DNA from: Ecytonucleospora hepatopenaei
Taxonomy: Eukaryota; Microsporidia; Enterocytozoonidae
Length of the DNA stretch: 64,000 nt
Assembly (NCBI GenBank): GCA_026692725.1
Contig: JAPMUG010000006.1
Location: 124,001 to 188,000, forward strand
Direction: 5' to 3'
Shown here one piece after another: positions 51,267 to 61,654 of the stretch. The notes beneath the pieces were generated by a model, which saw nothing but the letters and a program-made list of their open reading frames with translations, did not search any database and was not told the DNA's origin. Position numbers and translations under genes: made by a program. Position 1 is the stretch's first letter. Each line of letters opens with the position of its first letter.

Positions 51267-51905
51267 TTAATATTGTGACTCTTTTTGTTTTGCCTGTCTT
51301 TCATTTATTGTCTCACCTAACCACTGGAATCCTCCCCTTAACACACCATTTTCATCGTATGTATTTTCATTTAGCACTGACAAATAAACAACCTTCGTAT
51401 TTTTTCTGTTTCGATCAATCCCTGTATTATATTCCAGCTGTTCCATCAAATCGTACTTGCCTGAAATTGTATTAGAATCCTCGCCTAGCGTATCAATTTT
51501 GTTCATAAGTATCAGGATCGGTGCATCCTGTTCTAATTGAGTTACCACCTGATATGCTTCTCTCACTTCGTCAAACCTTTCGTAATCTTCGACGTCGACT
51601 ATAAACACAATCCCATCCACTTTGTAAAAATAGTCCTTCCACGCTATACGCACAGCTGCGTGTCCTCCAATGTCAAAAATTGTGGCTGTTAAATTTCCTA
51701 TTTCAACTTTTTCCTTTACCGTGTGCTTTGTTGGAAGATAAACGTGATTGGTGTTATTTTTAAGCTTTGAAACGAGTGTTGTTTTTCCACAATTGTCTAT
51801 TCCTAAAAACAGAATATTTGCTGGCTTACCAAAAAGGTGAGAAACAAAGTTTCCAAACACTTTATCAAGCAATTCCAAAAATTTGTCTTTGATGTTTGTA
51901 AGCAT
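51267..51905 (-). CDS. SAR1: SAR1 GTPase of COPII vesicles
   Basis: The 212-residue GTPase recruits the COPII coat for ER export. The P-loop is GIDNCGKTT (preceded by ILFL), switch II is FDIGGHAAVRIAWKDYF with the Sar1-type GGH (His in place of the usual Gln), NKID is present, and GIVFIVDVEDYERFDE and the C-terminal GGFQWLGETI match Sar1. The N-terminus lacks a myristoylation Gly and is amphipathic, as expected. CCCC ends six bases upstream of the start on the coding strand. SDO1 follows upstream, about 30 bases away. Confidence 0.93.
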   Translation of the reverse strand: MLTNIKDKFLELLDKVFGNFVSHLFGKPANILFLGIDNCGKTTLVSKLKNNTNHVYLPTKHTVKEKVEIGNLTATIFDIGGHAAVRIAWKDYFYKVDGIVFIVDVEDYERFDEVREAYQVVTQLEQDAPILILMNKIDTLGEDSNTISGKYDLMEQLEYNTGIDRNRKNTKVVYLSVLNENTYDENGVLRGGFQWLGETINERQAKQKESQY

Positions 51906-51936
51906 TTTGAGGGGTTCAAAAAACTCATAAAAGTTT

Positions 51937-52740
51937 TCAACAAATTTCTTCTGATTCTGCCTCTACCTTTTCCATAAAATACTCAAATCCGTCTTCTTTG
52001 TAATTTTGAATAAATTCAGGTATTTTATCACTTGGTAAAACAATAGTTTTAAGGTTATCATTATTTATATTATCGCTATTTTTATCAAATTCCGCATTGT
52101 TATAAAAAGTAATTTTATATTTGTAACGCTCAATTCCTTTTAGTTTTTCTAATTTTTTCATAACTTCTCCTACCTGTTTCTGAGATGAAACAATTGGATT
52201 TATTATATGGTGCTTTTTAACCAGTTCCTTTAGTTTTTCTGTTCTAAATACATAACCAAAATATGTTAATTTATCTTTAAGCATGTTAATTATTTCACGT
52301 TCTAATCTGTCAATTTCTACTTTTGCTGTTTCTTTGTCTTTTCTCTCATAACCATTGTCTAGGATATATTTTATACAAATAAGATGATGATCTAATAATT
52401 GGATTGTTTTAAAATCATTAATTTCTTCAAAATTTGTAAAATTTTTAGAAAATGAAGTCTGAACATCATTGCGTTTGTTTTTTTCGATAATATCTTTTAT
52501 TTTATCTAAAATTAAGTACTCTTTGTTGCTTTCTTCTCCCCTTGTTATATTTTTAAAAATAATTTCGCTTTGTAAAATTTCGTTTTTATTTTTTTCTAAA
52601 AACGCATATGTTTTAACTTTAAAATACTCAAACAATTTATTAGGAAAACATGCAATTTCAAACATTTCGTTTGTATTTTTATCTTTAAACGTTACAACTG
52701 AAATGTTGACAAATTTAAAATTATTTTCTGGTAAAAACAT
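51937..52740 (-). CDS. SDO1: SBDS/SDO1 ribosome maturation factor
   Basis: The product (about 267 residues) releases eIF6/TIF6 from pre-60S subunits together with EFL1. Domain I begins with VNISVVTFKDKNTNEMFEIA and contains LQSEIIFKNITRGE. Domain II follows with LDREI-like helices, then IVSSQKQVGEVMKKLEKLKG and IERYKYKITF, typical of SBDS. Domain III is short with an acidic tail. The ATG at 52740 is used; the open frame extends five codons further only to a TTG at 52755. Confidence 0.9.
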   Translation of the reverse strand: MFLPENNFKFVNISVVTFKDKNTNEMFEIACFPNKLFEYFKVKTYAFLEKNKNEILQSEIIFKNITRGEESNKEYLILDKIKDIIEKNKRNDVQTSFSKNFTNFEEINDFKTIQLLDHHLICIKYILDNGYERKDKETAKVEIDRLEREIINMLKDKLTYFGYVFRTEKLKELVKKHHIINPIVSSQKQVGEVMKKLEKLKGIERYKYKITFYNNAEFDKNSDNINNDNLKTIVLPSDKIPEFIQNYKEDGFEYFMEKVEAESEEIC

Positions 52741-52872
52741 CAGAAATATGGTCAAAATATTTTAAAAATTAAAATCAACTTTTAATCAAGACATAATAAT
52801 TTATAAAATATAATCAATAAACAATATTTAAAATATAATCAATAAATAATATTCGAAGAAAATTGAATAAAT

Positions 52873-53373
52873 TTAATTAACCTGTATAACTTTTAGTTTA
52901 AAATTTTCTATAAAACACTGATGATTGTCTTTTTGTTCTGCTACCACTTGCTTTTTTATGTCCACATTTTCAAATCTTTCCAATGTATCTGCAACTACTG
53001 TCAGCTGTACGTTATCAACATCTGTAACAACGCCTCCTTCTGACCAAAAATTCATTAAAACACATTTTTCATTTTCAACTGGACATATTTTAATTTCATT
53101 TTCTCCTTCTTTATCTACACATTTAATTTTATTTTCAGGTTCACTAACGTTAACACAAATATCTGTTCCACACTCACATTTAATTGTGAAATTATATTTA
53201 GCTGGATCTTTATTTTTTGCAAATTCTTTTTCAACGGTTTTATTACCATCAATACGTATGTTTTCTTTTATTTTTTTACAACAGCCACACTCAATTTTTA
53301 TTTCAAATCTTGGTATTAGCAAACATCCTTTTACATGTGTGAAATCACCCTCTATATAACACTCAAATTTCAT
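52873..53373 (-). CDS. DUF866 (UPF0587/C1orf123) zinc-binding protein
   Basis: The 166-residue protein has two Cys pairs (ECGCCKKIKE and IKCECGTDICV) separated by about 40 residues, followed by NFWSEGGVVTDVDNVQL, matching the CXXC zinc-binding family around human C1orf123 and its fungal homologues. It is a cytosolic beta-rich protein whose molecular role is poorly defined. It lies between SDO1 and a membrane-protein gene, all on the same strand. Confidence 0.7.
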   Translation of the reverse strand: MKFECYIEGDFTHVKGCLLIPRFEIKIECGCCKKIKENIRIDGNKTVEKEFAKNKDPAKYNFTIKCECGTDICVNVSEPENKIKCVDKEGENEIKICPVENEKCVLMNFWSEGGVVTDVDNVQLTVVADTLERFENVDIKKQVVAEQKDNHQCFIENFKLKVIQVN

Positions 53374-53481
53374 TTTAGGTATTTATGCAAATAATATTTG
53401 TTTGTTTTTAGAAAAATAGGAGGGTTTTATTTTAAACAATAAAAACAGTCCAATAAACGAGTAAATAAATTTAATGACAAA

Positions 53482-54168
53482 TTATTTCTTGGTAACAACT
53501 TTTAGTTTTTGAAGTGAACCAGTGGACATTGCGGCACGGCGTATATTTTGCATTTCAGGAACTGCTTTTTTGTTCTTAGAAATTTTTATGTATACAAATA
53601 GCTTTGTAAATAAATATGTAACTATCAAAACACCAAGTGAAATATATAAAAATAGTAAAATATAATCTGAAACTTGATCAAATTCAGCAATACACAACTT
53701 ATCATTTTCCAAATATTTAGATTTTGTTTTTTCCAGACCTCCTGTAACTTTATCTTTCATACTAACATACCTGTCATCTATAAATGCCCTTATTTCCATG
53801 TCTAAAATATATCCATTTTCTATAATATTTGGGTAACTTCTTTTATAAGAATAAATTATTAGACACATAAACAATATTGTAATGGCCATCCCACAAATAA
53901 GTAACAGTGAAGTAAATCGTAATAGTGTTTTGCTTGCTATATTAAGAGCATAGTTATTTAAAAGAGTGCAAAACAAATCAATAAAAACCTGTATTTTCAT
54001 GCAAAATGTAAGCTTAAATAAATCATTTTTAAACACAATGCTTTCCAGTCTCCAAAATTGCAACTTAGAAAAACATAAAATAACAAATATTACAGTTGTA
54101 ATCACAAACATAACATTAAAAAAGATTACAAATATGCTAATGTATCTAAATGTTTTAGAAACTTCCAT
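53482..54168 (-). CDS. Four-pass membrane protein, unknown
   Basis: The 228-residue product has hydrophobic segments at about 10-32, 58-80, 85-107 and 165-190, a loop of about 55 residues between the third and fourth (ending ENDKLCIAEFDQVSDY), and a basic cytosolic tail (RRAAMSTGSLQKLKVVTKK). The topology is tetraspanin-like but no CCG motif is present. No family is recognised. Confidence 0.65.
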   Translation of the reverse strand: MEVSKTFRYISIFVIFFNVMFVITTVIFVILCFSKLQFWRLESIVFKNDLFKLTFCMKIQVFIDLFCTLLNNYALNIASKTLLRFTSLLLICGMAITILFMCLIIYSYKRSYPNIIENGYILDMEIRAFIDDRYVSMKDKVTGGLEKTKSKYLENDKLCIAEFDQVSDYILLFLYISLGVLIVTYLFTKLFVYIKISKNKKAVPEMQNIRRAAMSTGSLQKLKVVTKK

Positions 54169-54243
54169 TTGTGATAAAAATATAACCTTATAAATTTTAA
54201 AGGAGAAAAACAGCTAATAATTTTAATAATTTATTCAAGAAGC

Positions 54244-55314
54244 TTAGATGATTTCTTTAGTTTTATCACTGCCACTTCCTCTGAAAAGCAAATAAACTAT
54301 CAAAAGCAATATTATTAGACCACCGACAATGGAACCAACTATAATTCCAATTTTTTTGGTAGACCACTTGTCTTTATCTTTAGGTTCTGTTGTTGTTTCT
54401 TCACTTTCTTCATTTTGAACTTTACCTTTTTTATCTTTCTTTGGTTTTTGCTTTTTAGGAGCAGCTTCTGATGAAGTTGTTGTAGTAGTTTTATCAGAAT
54501 CTCTTTTCTTAGGAGCTCCAGCTTTCTTTTCGGCTGCAACTTTATCTTTTAACGTCACCTTACCTTGAGTTTTTGCAACATTCAAAACAACAGTGTACTC
54601 CTTGTCAATAGTTTTTTCATGATATGGATTTCGTATCCAATTCTTCTTAACAAAATAATTTTTACCCAATTCTTTTAAAAAACTTTCTTCTATAGGAAAA
54701 ATAAAAGACTTGTTTTCCAAAAATTCCTTGCTTTCTTTATCATTTTGAAAAGTAATAACATCCTTAGACATGTCATGGTCACCACTGTATTCCCATGTGT
54801 ATTTATTAAACGATTCAACATCGTTTAAATCAACAGACAACATTGTATCATTTAACGTAAAACTATGCATGGGTTTTACCTTGATTCCTAAAATTTCTAA
54901 GTTATTGATTTTTGAAGACGATCCATTATTACCAGAAATTTGAAATTCTTTATTTGCTATTTTAAACATAGTATAGTTTTTATCAATAACAACAACAGGT
55001 ATGTCTTTGCAGTCCTTGATATTAGCAGTGTCTTTTAAAGTGTAAATTTCATCATTACGCATGACTTTACAACCTTTTGACAATTTAATAGCATAAGATA
55101 CTCTGAATGTTTGAAAGTGTTTGTCATTGCTATAGTAAATAGAAAAACGCTTTTGCCAAATATACCTCATATTTGCCCTAAATGAATTAATAAAATGAAT
55201 GCTCATTTCTAATCTAGAATCCTCTGTCATTAAAAGTTCGTTGTTTGCATCGATAGTGCATGTTTCAGTTGCTGATATTAAAGCATTATAAAAATTAAAC
55301 AATCCGCTTAGCAT
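54244..55314 (-). CDS. Type I membrane protein with charged stalk, unknown
   Basis: The 356-residue product has an N-terminal leader (LSGLFNFYNALISATETC), an ectodomain of about 230 residues, a Lys/Thr/Glu-rich stalk (about 255-315, with TTTTTSSEAAPKKQKPKKDK), one membrane helix (IIVGSIVGGLIILLLIVYLL, about 323-343) and a short tail. The layout matches 48525-49544 and, less closely, 25440-26342. CCCC lies about 20 bases before the start on the coding strand. Confidence 0.7.
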   Translation of the reverse strand: MLSGLFNFYNALISATETCTIDANNELLMTEDSRLEMSIHFINSFRANMRYIWQKRFSIYYSNDKHFQTFRVSYAIKLSKGCKVMRNDEIYTLKDTANIKDCKDIPVVVIDKNYTMFKIANKEFQISGNNGSSSKINNLEILGIKVKPMHSFTLNDTMLSVDLNDVESFNKYTWEYSGDHDMSKDVITFQNDKESKEFLENKSFIFPIEESFLKELGKNYFVKKNWIRNPYHEKTIDKEYTVVLNVAKTQGKVTLKDKVAAEKKAGAPKKRDSDKTTTTTSSEAAPKKQKPKKDKKGKVQNEESEETTTEPKDKDKWSTKKIGIIVGSIVGGLIILLLIVYLLFRGSGSDKTKEII

Positions 55315-56179
55315 ATTTTTTTATAAAACTTAGGGGCTACTTTTGATCTTTTAAAAACAAAAAAGTGATTTTTTTATCAAAAAAGGAAAAACCAAAAATA
55401 ATACAAAATTGAATAATAAACAAAAAAATGAAATTAAAGTTTTTTAAAATTTGATCACTTTTTTAAAGGGAAAATTTTTTAAAAAGTATTTGTTTGTAAA
55501 ACAAAAACAGTCTTTATTTATATTTTATGAACTTGAAAATAAAAATGTATTATGTTGAATATGGGTGTAGTTAAAAGTTTAGTTAGGTAAAATATGATTA
55601 TGTAGGGTTAAAAAAGTATGAGAATATTTATAAGGGCCATATTATACCAACATATTATATAAAAAAATTTTATAAAACTCACCACTACATTATTTTTTAT
55701 TAAATAAGTGTTTTTTATATTTTCAATATTTTCATTATCTTGTGTTTATTATTTTATTATTTTCTTGTTTTTTAAATTACAAATACTTGATAATAACTAA
55801 TTTTATATTTTTTATAGCTTTTGTTGCCATTAAAGAGCATTATAAAATTTTCCTTAAGTTTAGATTTTAGTTTTTGTAGTTCATATCGCAATTATTGTTT
55901 ACATATATTCAGGTTTATCTAAAAATACTGTTTAAACGATTTAAAATGCTAAATGAATAATAATTTAAAACCTACTTTAACATATTACAATAATTTTAAG
56001 GTTAAAAATATTTTTTATAACTTATAATTTATTTACACATGAGTAACATAATAATTGTTTAATAAAGACATAATTTAAAGTTTTAAACATATTTTGAAAA
56101 TATAAAGTTTCATTATATTTGAAACGATCATGTTTTGGTTTTGAGTAAATTTAAAATATTTAAAACAATGTTATAACAA
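55315..56179. other. Intergenic AT-rich region
   Basis: This 865-base gap separates two divergent genes. It contains TTTAAAAA-type stretches and a slightly more complex stretch at 55815-55905, but no open frame, tRNA box or repeat that I can assign. Confidence 0.5.
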
Positions 56180-58300
56180 ATGTCGTTTGCAGAATATTTA
56201 AAGAAACATGCAGATTATGAAAAATATGATAATAAGTACATACGGTATGATGTATTAACAAAACTTATTGCAAAAGAAGATATATCAAAACATGCTCAAA
56301 TTATCCAGGAAGAATTTAACAGAGTATTTGATTTTATAAATAGAGAAACAGAAAAATTTAAGGAAAAGCTGTGTTTATATGAAAAAGAGATAAAAAACGA
56401 AGAAAATGAACCTTTTGAAAAAAGCAAAAGTAAAAAACATATTTTATTAGATAAAAATAATTACACAATTATTTTCGAAGATTTGCAGGAGGAAATGAAA
56501 AGTTTTGCGGAGTTTATACGCATAAACATTATTGGGTTTAAAAAATTGATAAAACACAGTGATAAAAGAAGTGGTTTAAATCTTAAAGGTACATATAGCA
56601 GGATACTAGAACAAAAGTTAAATGCAATTGATCACTTAGATGCACTAATATATCAAAATTCAAAATTAAATTTAAAACTAAAAGATAAGTATATAGAGCA
56701 GGATAAAAAAGAATCAAATATAAATAATTTGGCATTTATAAGAAAAACAAATAAGTATTGGGTACATATGGATAATTTAATGGCACTGAAATTGGCGATT
56801 GTAAGACATTTACCTGTATATGTGTTTACAGAAAAGAAGCAAGAAAATGCAGGCAATATTTCACCATATGCAGCATGGAACCATAAAACACATGATACGT
56901 GTGTAAGTTCAGTATATTTTGACAATGAGGATCATGAACTGTATATGGGAAGGTTGCAGAAGAATGAGGGTGCAGAAGCAATAAGAATACGTTTTTATGG
57001 AGATCTTAAAAATGAAAACAATGTTGTTTTTGTAGAAAGAAAAAGACATTGTGAAAGTTGGACAGGGGAAAAATCAAAAAAATTGAGGTTTAAAATAAAA
57101 GAAAAATATGTGGATGATTTTATAACAGGAAAAGATATTTGGAAACATGTGAAAGAAATGAATGTTAAATCTAAAGAAGAAAAAACAAAAACTGACAATG
57201 AAGAAGAAGTAAAACTCCTTTATAATGAAATACAAAGTGCAATATTAAACCAAAATTTATTTCCATCAGTCAGGACATTTTATAAAAGAATAGCATTCCA
57301 GCTACCTAATGATAATGCAGTACGTATAAGTCTGGACACAAATTTATGTATGATAGACGAAAGAGCAAAGTACATAGAAAAAATCAGCAAAAATTTCAAA
57401 ATAAAAGAAAGTAATTTTACAAACAGGTTGTGGAGAAGAAGTGATTTTGTAAATACAGAATGGCCATTTAGAGCATTGGATGATAAAAATATAGTGAGAT
57501 TTCCCCATGCAATTTTAGAGGTAAAAACAACATCAGTGGATGAAACAAAGCCAAAATGGATAGAAAATATTTTAGCAAGTGCATACGTAGAACACGTACA
57601 TAAATTTAGCAAATTTTTACACGGAACAGCAATACTGCACATGGAACTGGAAAAAATTCCATATTGGTTGCCGCAAATGCGTACAGACATAAGAAAAGAT
57701 GAATTTTTGGCAATAGGAAGGAGAAAAGAGTTTAATGGAAATTACAATGTAAGTGAAGTAAGCAGCAAGACAAATAGTAAAGATACTAATTCAATTTCAA
57801 ACAGTATTTTGGATCACAGTGACCATAAAAATAACCTTAAATATTTAGAAAACAATACAACACGTATAAATATTCCAGTGAGGGTGGAACCTAAGGTATT
57901 TTTTGCAAATGAAAGGACTTTCCTGAGATGGGTGCAATTTTCAATATTTTTAGGAGGATTAGGAACAGCAATGTTAGGATTAGAAAGTTTTAGGTCAAAT
58001 GTTTGTGGAGCAATAATGGTATTGTTAGCAATATTATTTGCATGTTATGCACTGCATTTATTTGCATGGAGGGCCGAAATCAATAGAGATATTAGAGAGC
58101 CGGGTCCATTGGATGATGGTATTTGGTACAGTGGTGGCAGGTGTGGTTGGGGGGGGGGGGCGCTGGTTGGGGGGCTCTGGGTGGGGGTTTTGGCAATGGT
58201 TGGGTGGCATTTTGTGGGGTGTATGGTTTGTTTGTTGTTGTGGGGTCGGTGGGGGGGGTTGGTTGGGTTTGTTTTGTGGGGGGGATGTTGGGTTTGGTGA
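56180..58300 (+). CDS. VTC4: VTC4-type polyphosphate polymerase, C-terminus lost in a G/T block
   Basis: The protein has an SPX domain (about 1-150: MSFAEYLKKHADYEKYDNKY), a VTC catalytic tunnel domain (about 190-510: SSVYFDNEDHELYMGRLQK, IRIRFYG, VFVERKRH, FPHAILEVKT), and a DUF202 membrane part from about 573 (FFANERTFLRWVQF). It makes polyphosphate from ATP, in yeast at the vacuole. Genuine sequence ends at GPLDD near residue 646 (nt 58118), where family members read GPYDDR-GP before the last membrane helix. The last 60 residues of the frame are translation of a G/T-only block. In another frame just inside the block FGTVVAGVV resembles the expected continuation. Confidence 0.88.
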   Translation: MSFAEYLKKHADYEKYDNKYIRYDVLTKLIAKEDISKHAQIIQEEFNRVFDFINRETEKFKEKLCLYEKEIKNEENEPFEKSKSKKHILLDKNNYTIIFEDLQEEMKSFAEFIRINIIGFKKLIKHSDKRSGLNLKGTYSRILEQKLNAIDHLDALIYQNSKLNLKLKDKYIEQDKKESNINNLAFIRKTNKYWVHMDNLMALKLAIVRHLPVYVFTEKKQENAGNISPYAAWNHKTHDTCVSSVYFDNEDHELYMGRLQKNEGAEAIRIRFYGDLKNENNVVFVERKRHCESWTGEKSKKLRFKIKEKYVDDFITGKDIWKHVKEMNVKSKEEKTKTDNEEEVKLLYNEIQSAILNQNLFPSVRTFYKRIAFQLPNDNAVRISLDTNLCMIDERAKYIEKISKNFKIKESNFTNRLWRRSDFVNTEWPFRALDDKNIVRFPHAILEVKTTSVDETKPKWIENILASAYVEHVHKFSKFLHGTAILHMELEKIPYWLPQMRTDIRKDEFLAIGRRKEFNGNYNVSEVSSKTNSKDTNSISNSILDHSDHKNNLKYLENNTTRINIPVRVEPKVFFANERTFLRWVQFSIFLGGLGTAMLGLESFRSNVCGAIMVLLAILFACYALHLFAWRAEINRDIREPGPLDDGIWYSGGRCGWGGGALVGGLWVGVLAMVGWHFVGCMVCLLLWGRWGGLVGFVLWGGCWVW

Positions 58301-58545
58301 CTTGGGAGGGTGGGTTGTGTGGTGTGTAGGTGTGGGTGGATGGAGTTGGAGGGGGCGTATGGGGAGTGATGTGGGGGGTTGGGATGGGCACTTTTTGTGG
58401 GTGTGGGCGGGGGACTGGGAGTAGGTAGGGAGTGGGGGTGGGTTGTTTTTGTTGTTTTTTTGGGTTTTAGATGGTGTGTTGGGTGTTAGGTGTTGTGTGT
58501 GTGTATTCGTGGTGTGGTGTATTTTTTGGGTTCTTGGTTACTGTT
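58120..58545. other. G/T-only low-complexity block 2
   Basis: The plus strand is almost free of A and C, with G runs up to 12 (58149-58160). The block begins within the VTC4 tail and ends about 45 bases before the acyl-CoA synthetase stop. Frames inside it are composition artefacts. G-quadruplex potential is high on the plus strand. Confidence 0.85.
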
Positions 58546-58589
58546 ATAAAAATATTTTCAAGGTTAAAAAAACAAAAATTTATTTCATT

Positions 58590-60112
58590 TTACTTTTTAA
58601 GTCTACTTTCTATTTCTTCTTTAAAATAATCATATAATTTACCTCTTCTTTTCTTCATGGATGGTGTTATAAGTTCACCATTTTCTAATTCCATAAATGG
58701 TGTATTTATAACATATACAGCTTTAGGTATTTCATATTTTGTTATTTTCCTTATCTGTGCCAATTGCATTCCTTTGTCACGAATGTATTTTAACATTTTA
58801 TCCTCTTCCTGCCATTCCTTTTTAGATGATACTACAACTGCACAAAGACTATCTGAATCACGTGTACCTGTTATGTAAATATCTTCTATACAACCACCTA
58901 CAAAACAATTTTCAACATGTTCAGGTACTATATACTCTCCATAACTGGTTTTAAACATTTCTTTAACTCTACCTACGCAATAAAATCTATCATTTTCAAA
59001 CTTAAAAACATCTCCTGTTTTAAGCCATTTCTCTCCATCGATTTCTTCCCACAACTCTTCTGTTTTTTCAGGCTGTTTGAAGTAACCAGAAGTTAAGGAT
59101 TTTCCTGACATTAGCAGTTCTCCATAATTTTCATATGGAAAGCTTTCAACTGGTTTTAATCTTAGTTTACAAGATGTAAATGAAATGCCTACATTATCCA
59201 TAGCAATATCAGAAATTGGTTGTACTATATTTGCAGCTAACCCTTCTGTCATTCCGTATCCCTGAAAAATCTTCATGCATAAAGTAGACTGTAGAAATTC
59301 AACAGTATTAGGATTTATAGATGCACCACCAGTCAAGCAATACTTTAGATTACCGCCAAACTTTTTACTTACTTTATTAAAGACCAATTTATCAACAAGC
59401 CAACTTTTTACATTTCCCTTTCTAACACACTTTCTTTTCCACCATAAACAAACCTTAAATAAAAATTTCTTAATAAAATTCAAATTAGAGACAGTTTCAT
59501 TGATTCTTTCTTCAAATAGATTTAAAACACGTGGAACCGCTGCTATAAAATCAGGCTGTGCTATTTCATAATCCATTTGAAGCATTTTTGGATTTCCTCT
59601 AAAAAACACAATTCTACCCCCTGTAGACATAACAACCGTAAAACATATTCTTTCAAAAACATGAGCCAATGGTAAATATGACAAATAGGTGACACTTTCT
59701 GATGGGGGAAATAAATTAGCAGCACTAACTATTTTATATCCACAAATATGGATGCAAAAGGCACTGTGTTTTAAAACAACTCCTTTTGGAGTACCTGAAG
59801 TACCACTTGTATAGCAAATGGTGGCAGTATCGCTTCCTTTAGGTCTTCTATCTAGCTCTATATCTTCACTATCTTCATCATAGTTCTTTTCTAGTAAATC
59901 ATCAAAAAACATAACCTTAATATTTATTTCCTCGTATAATTTTCTAACATTTTCATCCCTGTCAAATAAAACAATTTTTTCTAATGAAAAAATATTTTGG
60001 TTATTTAAATCATTATCTCTTTTTAAAACAGTCTCATACAGATTATTAGCTTTTTGAGAAGAAGCAAATAATATCTTCATTTCTGTTTCCTTTAAAACAT
60101 ATTCCAGTGCAC
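58590..60112 (-). CDS. Long-chain acyl-CoA synthetase, N-terminus lost in a G/T block
   Basis: The ANL-family enzyme activates fatty acids to acyl-CoA. TATICYTSGTSGTPKG is the AMP-binding P-loop, and SYLPLAHVFERI, FQGYGMTEG, WLKTGDV and MKTSYGEYI-like FKTSYGEYIVPEHVEN follow in the usual order. The first ATG in frame (60080) is internal: coding continues upstream as LEYVLKET up to about 60112, then TLQPS matches the TLGPS expected of the family before sequence dissolves into block 3. About 150 N-terminal residues are missing. The product from 60080 would be 496 residues. Confidence 0.9.
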
Positions 60113-61275
60113 TGGGTTGGAGGGTAGTGGTAGTGGTGGTTCTTGTTGGGCTCTGGGTCAGATGCCTGCACAGTGGCTACGAGTGCACATGTTGTCCCTT
60201 GTCGGGGTCGGATTAGTTGGCCTTGGTGTTCGGGGGACGTGGGCCGCGGGTTTTTGTTTTGTATGCGTGGGGGGGTTTGGGGAGTGTTTCTGAGGCGGGG
60301 GGGTGGGTAGGTTACTAGGGCTGGGGGTGTTCTCCTTATTAGGTATGGTTGGGTGGGAGTAGGTGGGTTGGCCGATCAGCATTTAACATTTCCATAGTAG
60401 CGGGACTAGGTTGATGTGGGTGTTTCAAGGATGAGTCAAGGGGCATTTACTGGTTTGGGGAAGTTTCTCATGGGGGTTAGGGGTCCAGTAAGGGGAGATG
60501 CATTTAATAATGGGATTAGAGGGTAAATGGTTTGTTTATCATATTATAAGGATTATGTTATATGTTAAGTTGCGGATTTTTACGAGATTTAATGTCTGTA
60601 ATTATATATTCTTACACACTTGTGGTGGTAGTGACGCGGTTTGTTGGTTAGGTGTGGGTTGGGGGGATTGTATTGGGTTTTTTTGTGTGTGTTTTGGGTT
60701 TTTAAGTAGGAAACACTTAGACTAGGGTTGGGTTTGGGTTGTATACTTGTGGGTTGCTGTGGGGGGTCTTATGTGGGTTTGAGGTGGGGGGGGTTGGTCA
60801 TAGTAGGGGGGTTTGTTATTTATTGAGGTGTGGTTATTAGTTTCTGATGTTTATTTGTTTTGTTTTGGTGGGGGGTGGGTTTTGGTTGGGGGGGTTTTGT
60901 GGTTTGTGTGTGTGGCGGTTTGTGTTAGGGGATTTTGGGTTGATGAGGGGGTTGAGAGTGGGGTGGGGGGTTGATAGGGGCACTCGGTGTTAGATTATGA
61001 CTTGATGTGGGGGTGGATTGGTGGCATTTACTGTTATGGTACTGGGGGTGGTATGTTATTGCTGTTGAGGGTTCACGTTCTAATGATCATGCTTTGTGTA
61101 TGGTTTTGGGTTATGTTTGTTTGTCACATGTAATGGCAGTGTTAGTTGGTTAGTGGCACAGGTGTGTGTCTGTGGGCTATTTGGTATTTTGTGAGGGCGT
61201 GGGCGGGGGGAGGTGCGTTTTGTTGCGTGTGGCTGCGTGTTGCTTGGGGGGAGTTGAGTTCTTGGAGGAAAGGGA
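60108..61275. other. G/T-only low-complexity block 3
   Basis: Over 1.1 kb the plus strand is dominated by G and T, with patches near 60370-60420 and 60490-60620 closer to normal composition. It replaces the 5' end of the acyl-CoA synthetase gene. Short frames here (60158-60382, 60498-60725) have no support. It grades back to AT-rich sequence near 61280. Confidence 0.85.
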
Positions 61276-61654
61276 TTTTTACTTTTGTATTTAGCATAAA
61301 TTTTTATGCATTATAAACAAATGTTTTATTAAACTAACTTTCTTATTACATTTAAATATCAATGCACAACAATAAATCACTACTATATAATAAAGATATA
61401 TTAAAATATTATCATGTAATAATTAAAATACAATACGTAAACAAAAACTGATATTAAACAAAAATGTAAAGATTAAATTTTTAAGGTTTATTCTTAATAT
61501 TTTTATATAGTTTTTAACTTAATAAGTGAAATAGAAACATATTTTTTGACATCAATTTTAAAATCACAAAAAACAAACATAAAATGAATCAAACAATGAT
61601 TTAATAATGTTCAATGGAATTTACTATATATTTATAAATCACATACGATTTATA
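61276..61654. other. AT-rich spacer
   Basis: Ordinary AT-rich DNA lies between block 3 and the broken PARG-like gene. No gene is recognised. Confidence 0.5.

Noticed and set aside
58038..58637. Gly/Trp/Val-rich open frames over block 2
   Set aside because: Same reason: G/T-only sequence avoids stops in several frames and gives no recognisable protein beyond the VTC4 tail relic.
60158..60725. Open frames in block 3
   Set aside because: Composition-driven, no ATG context, no domain.
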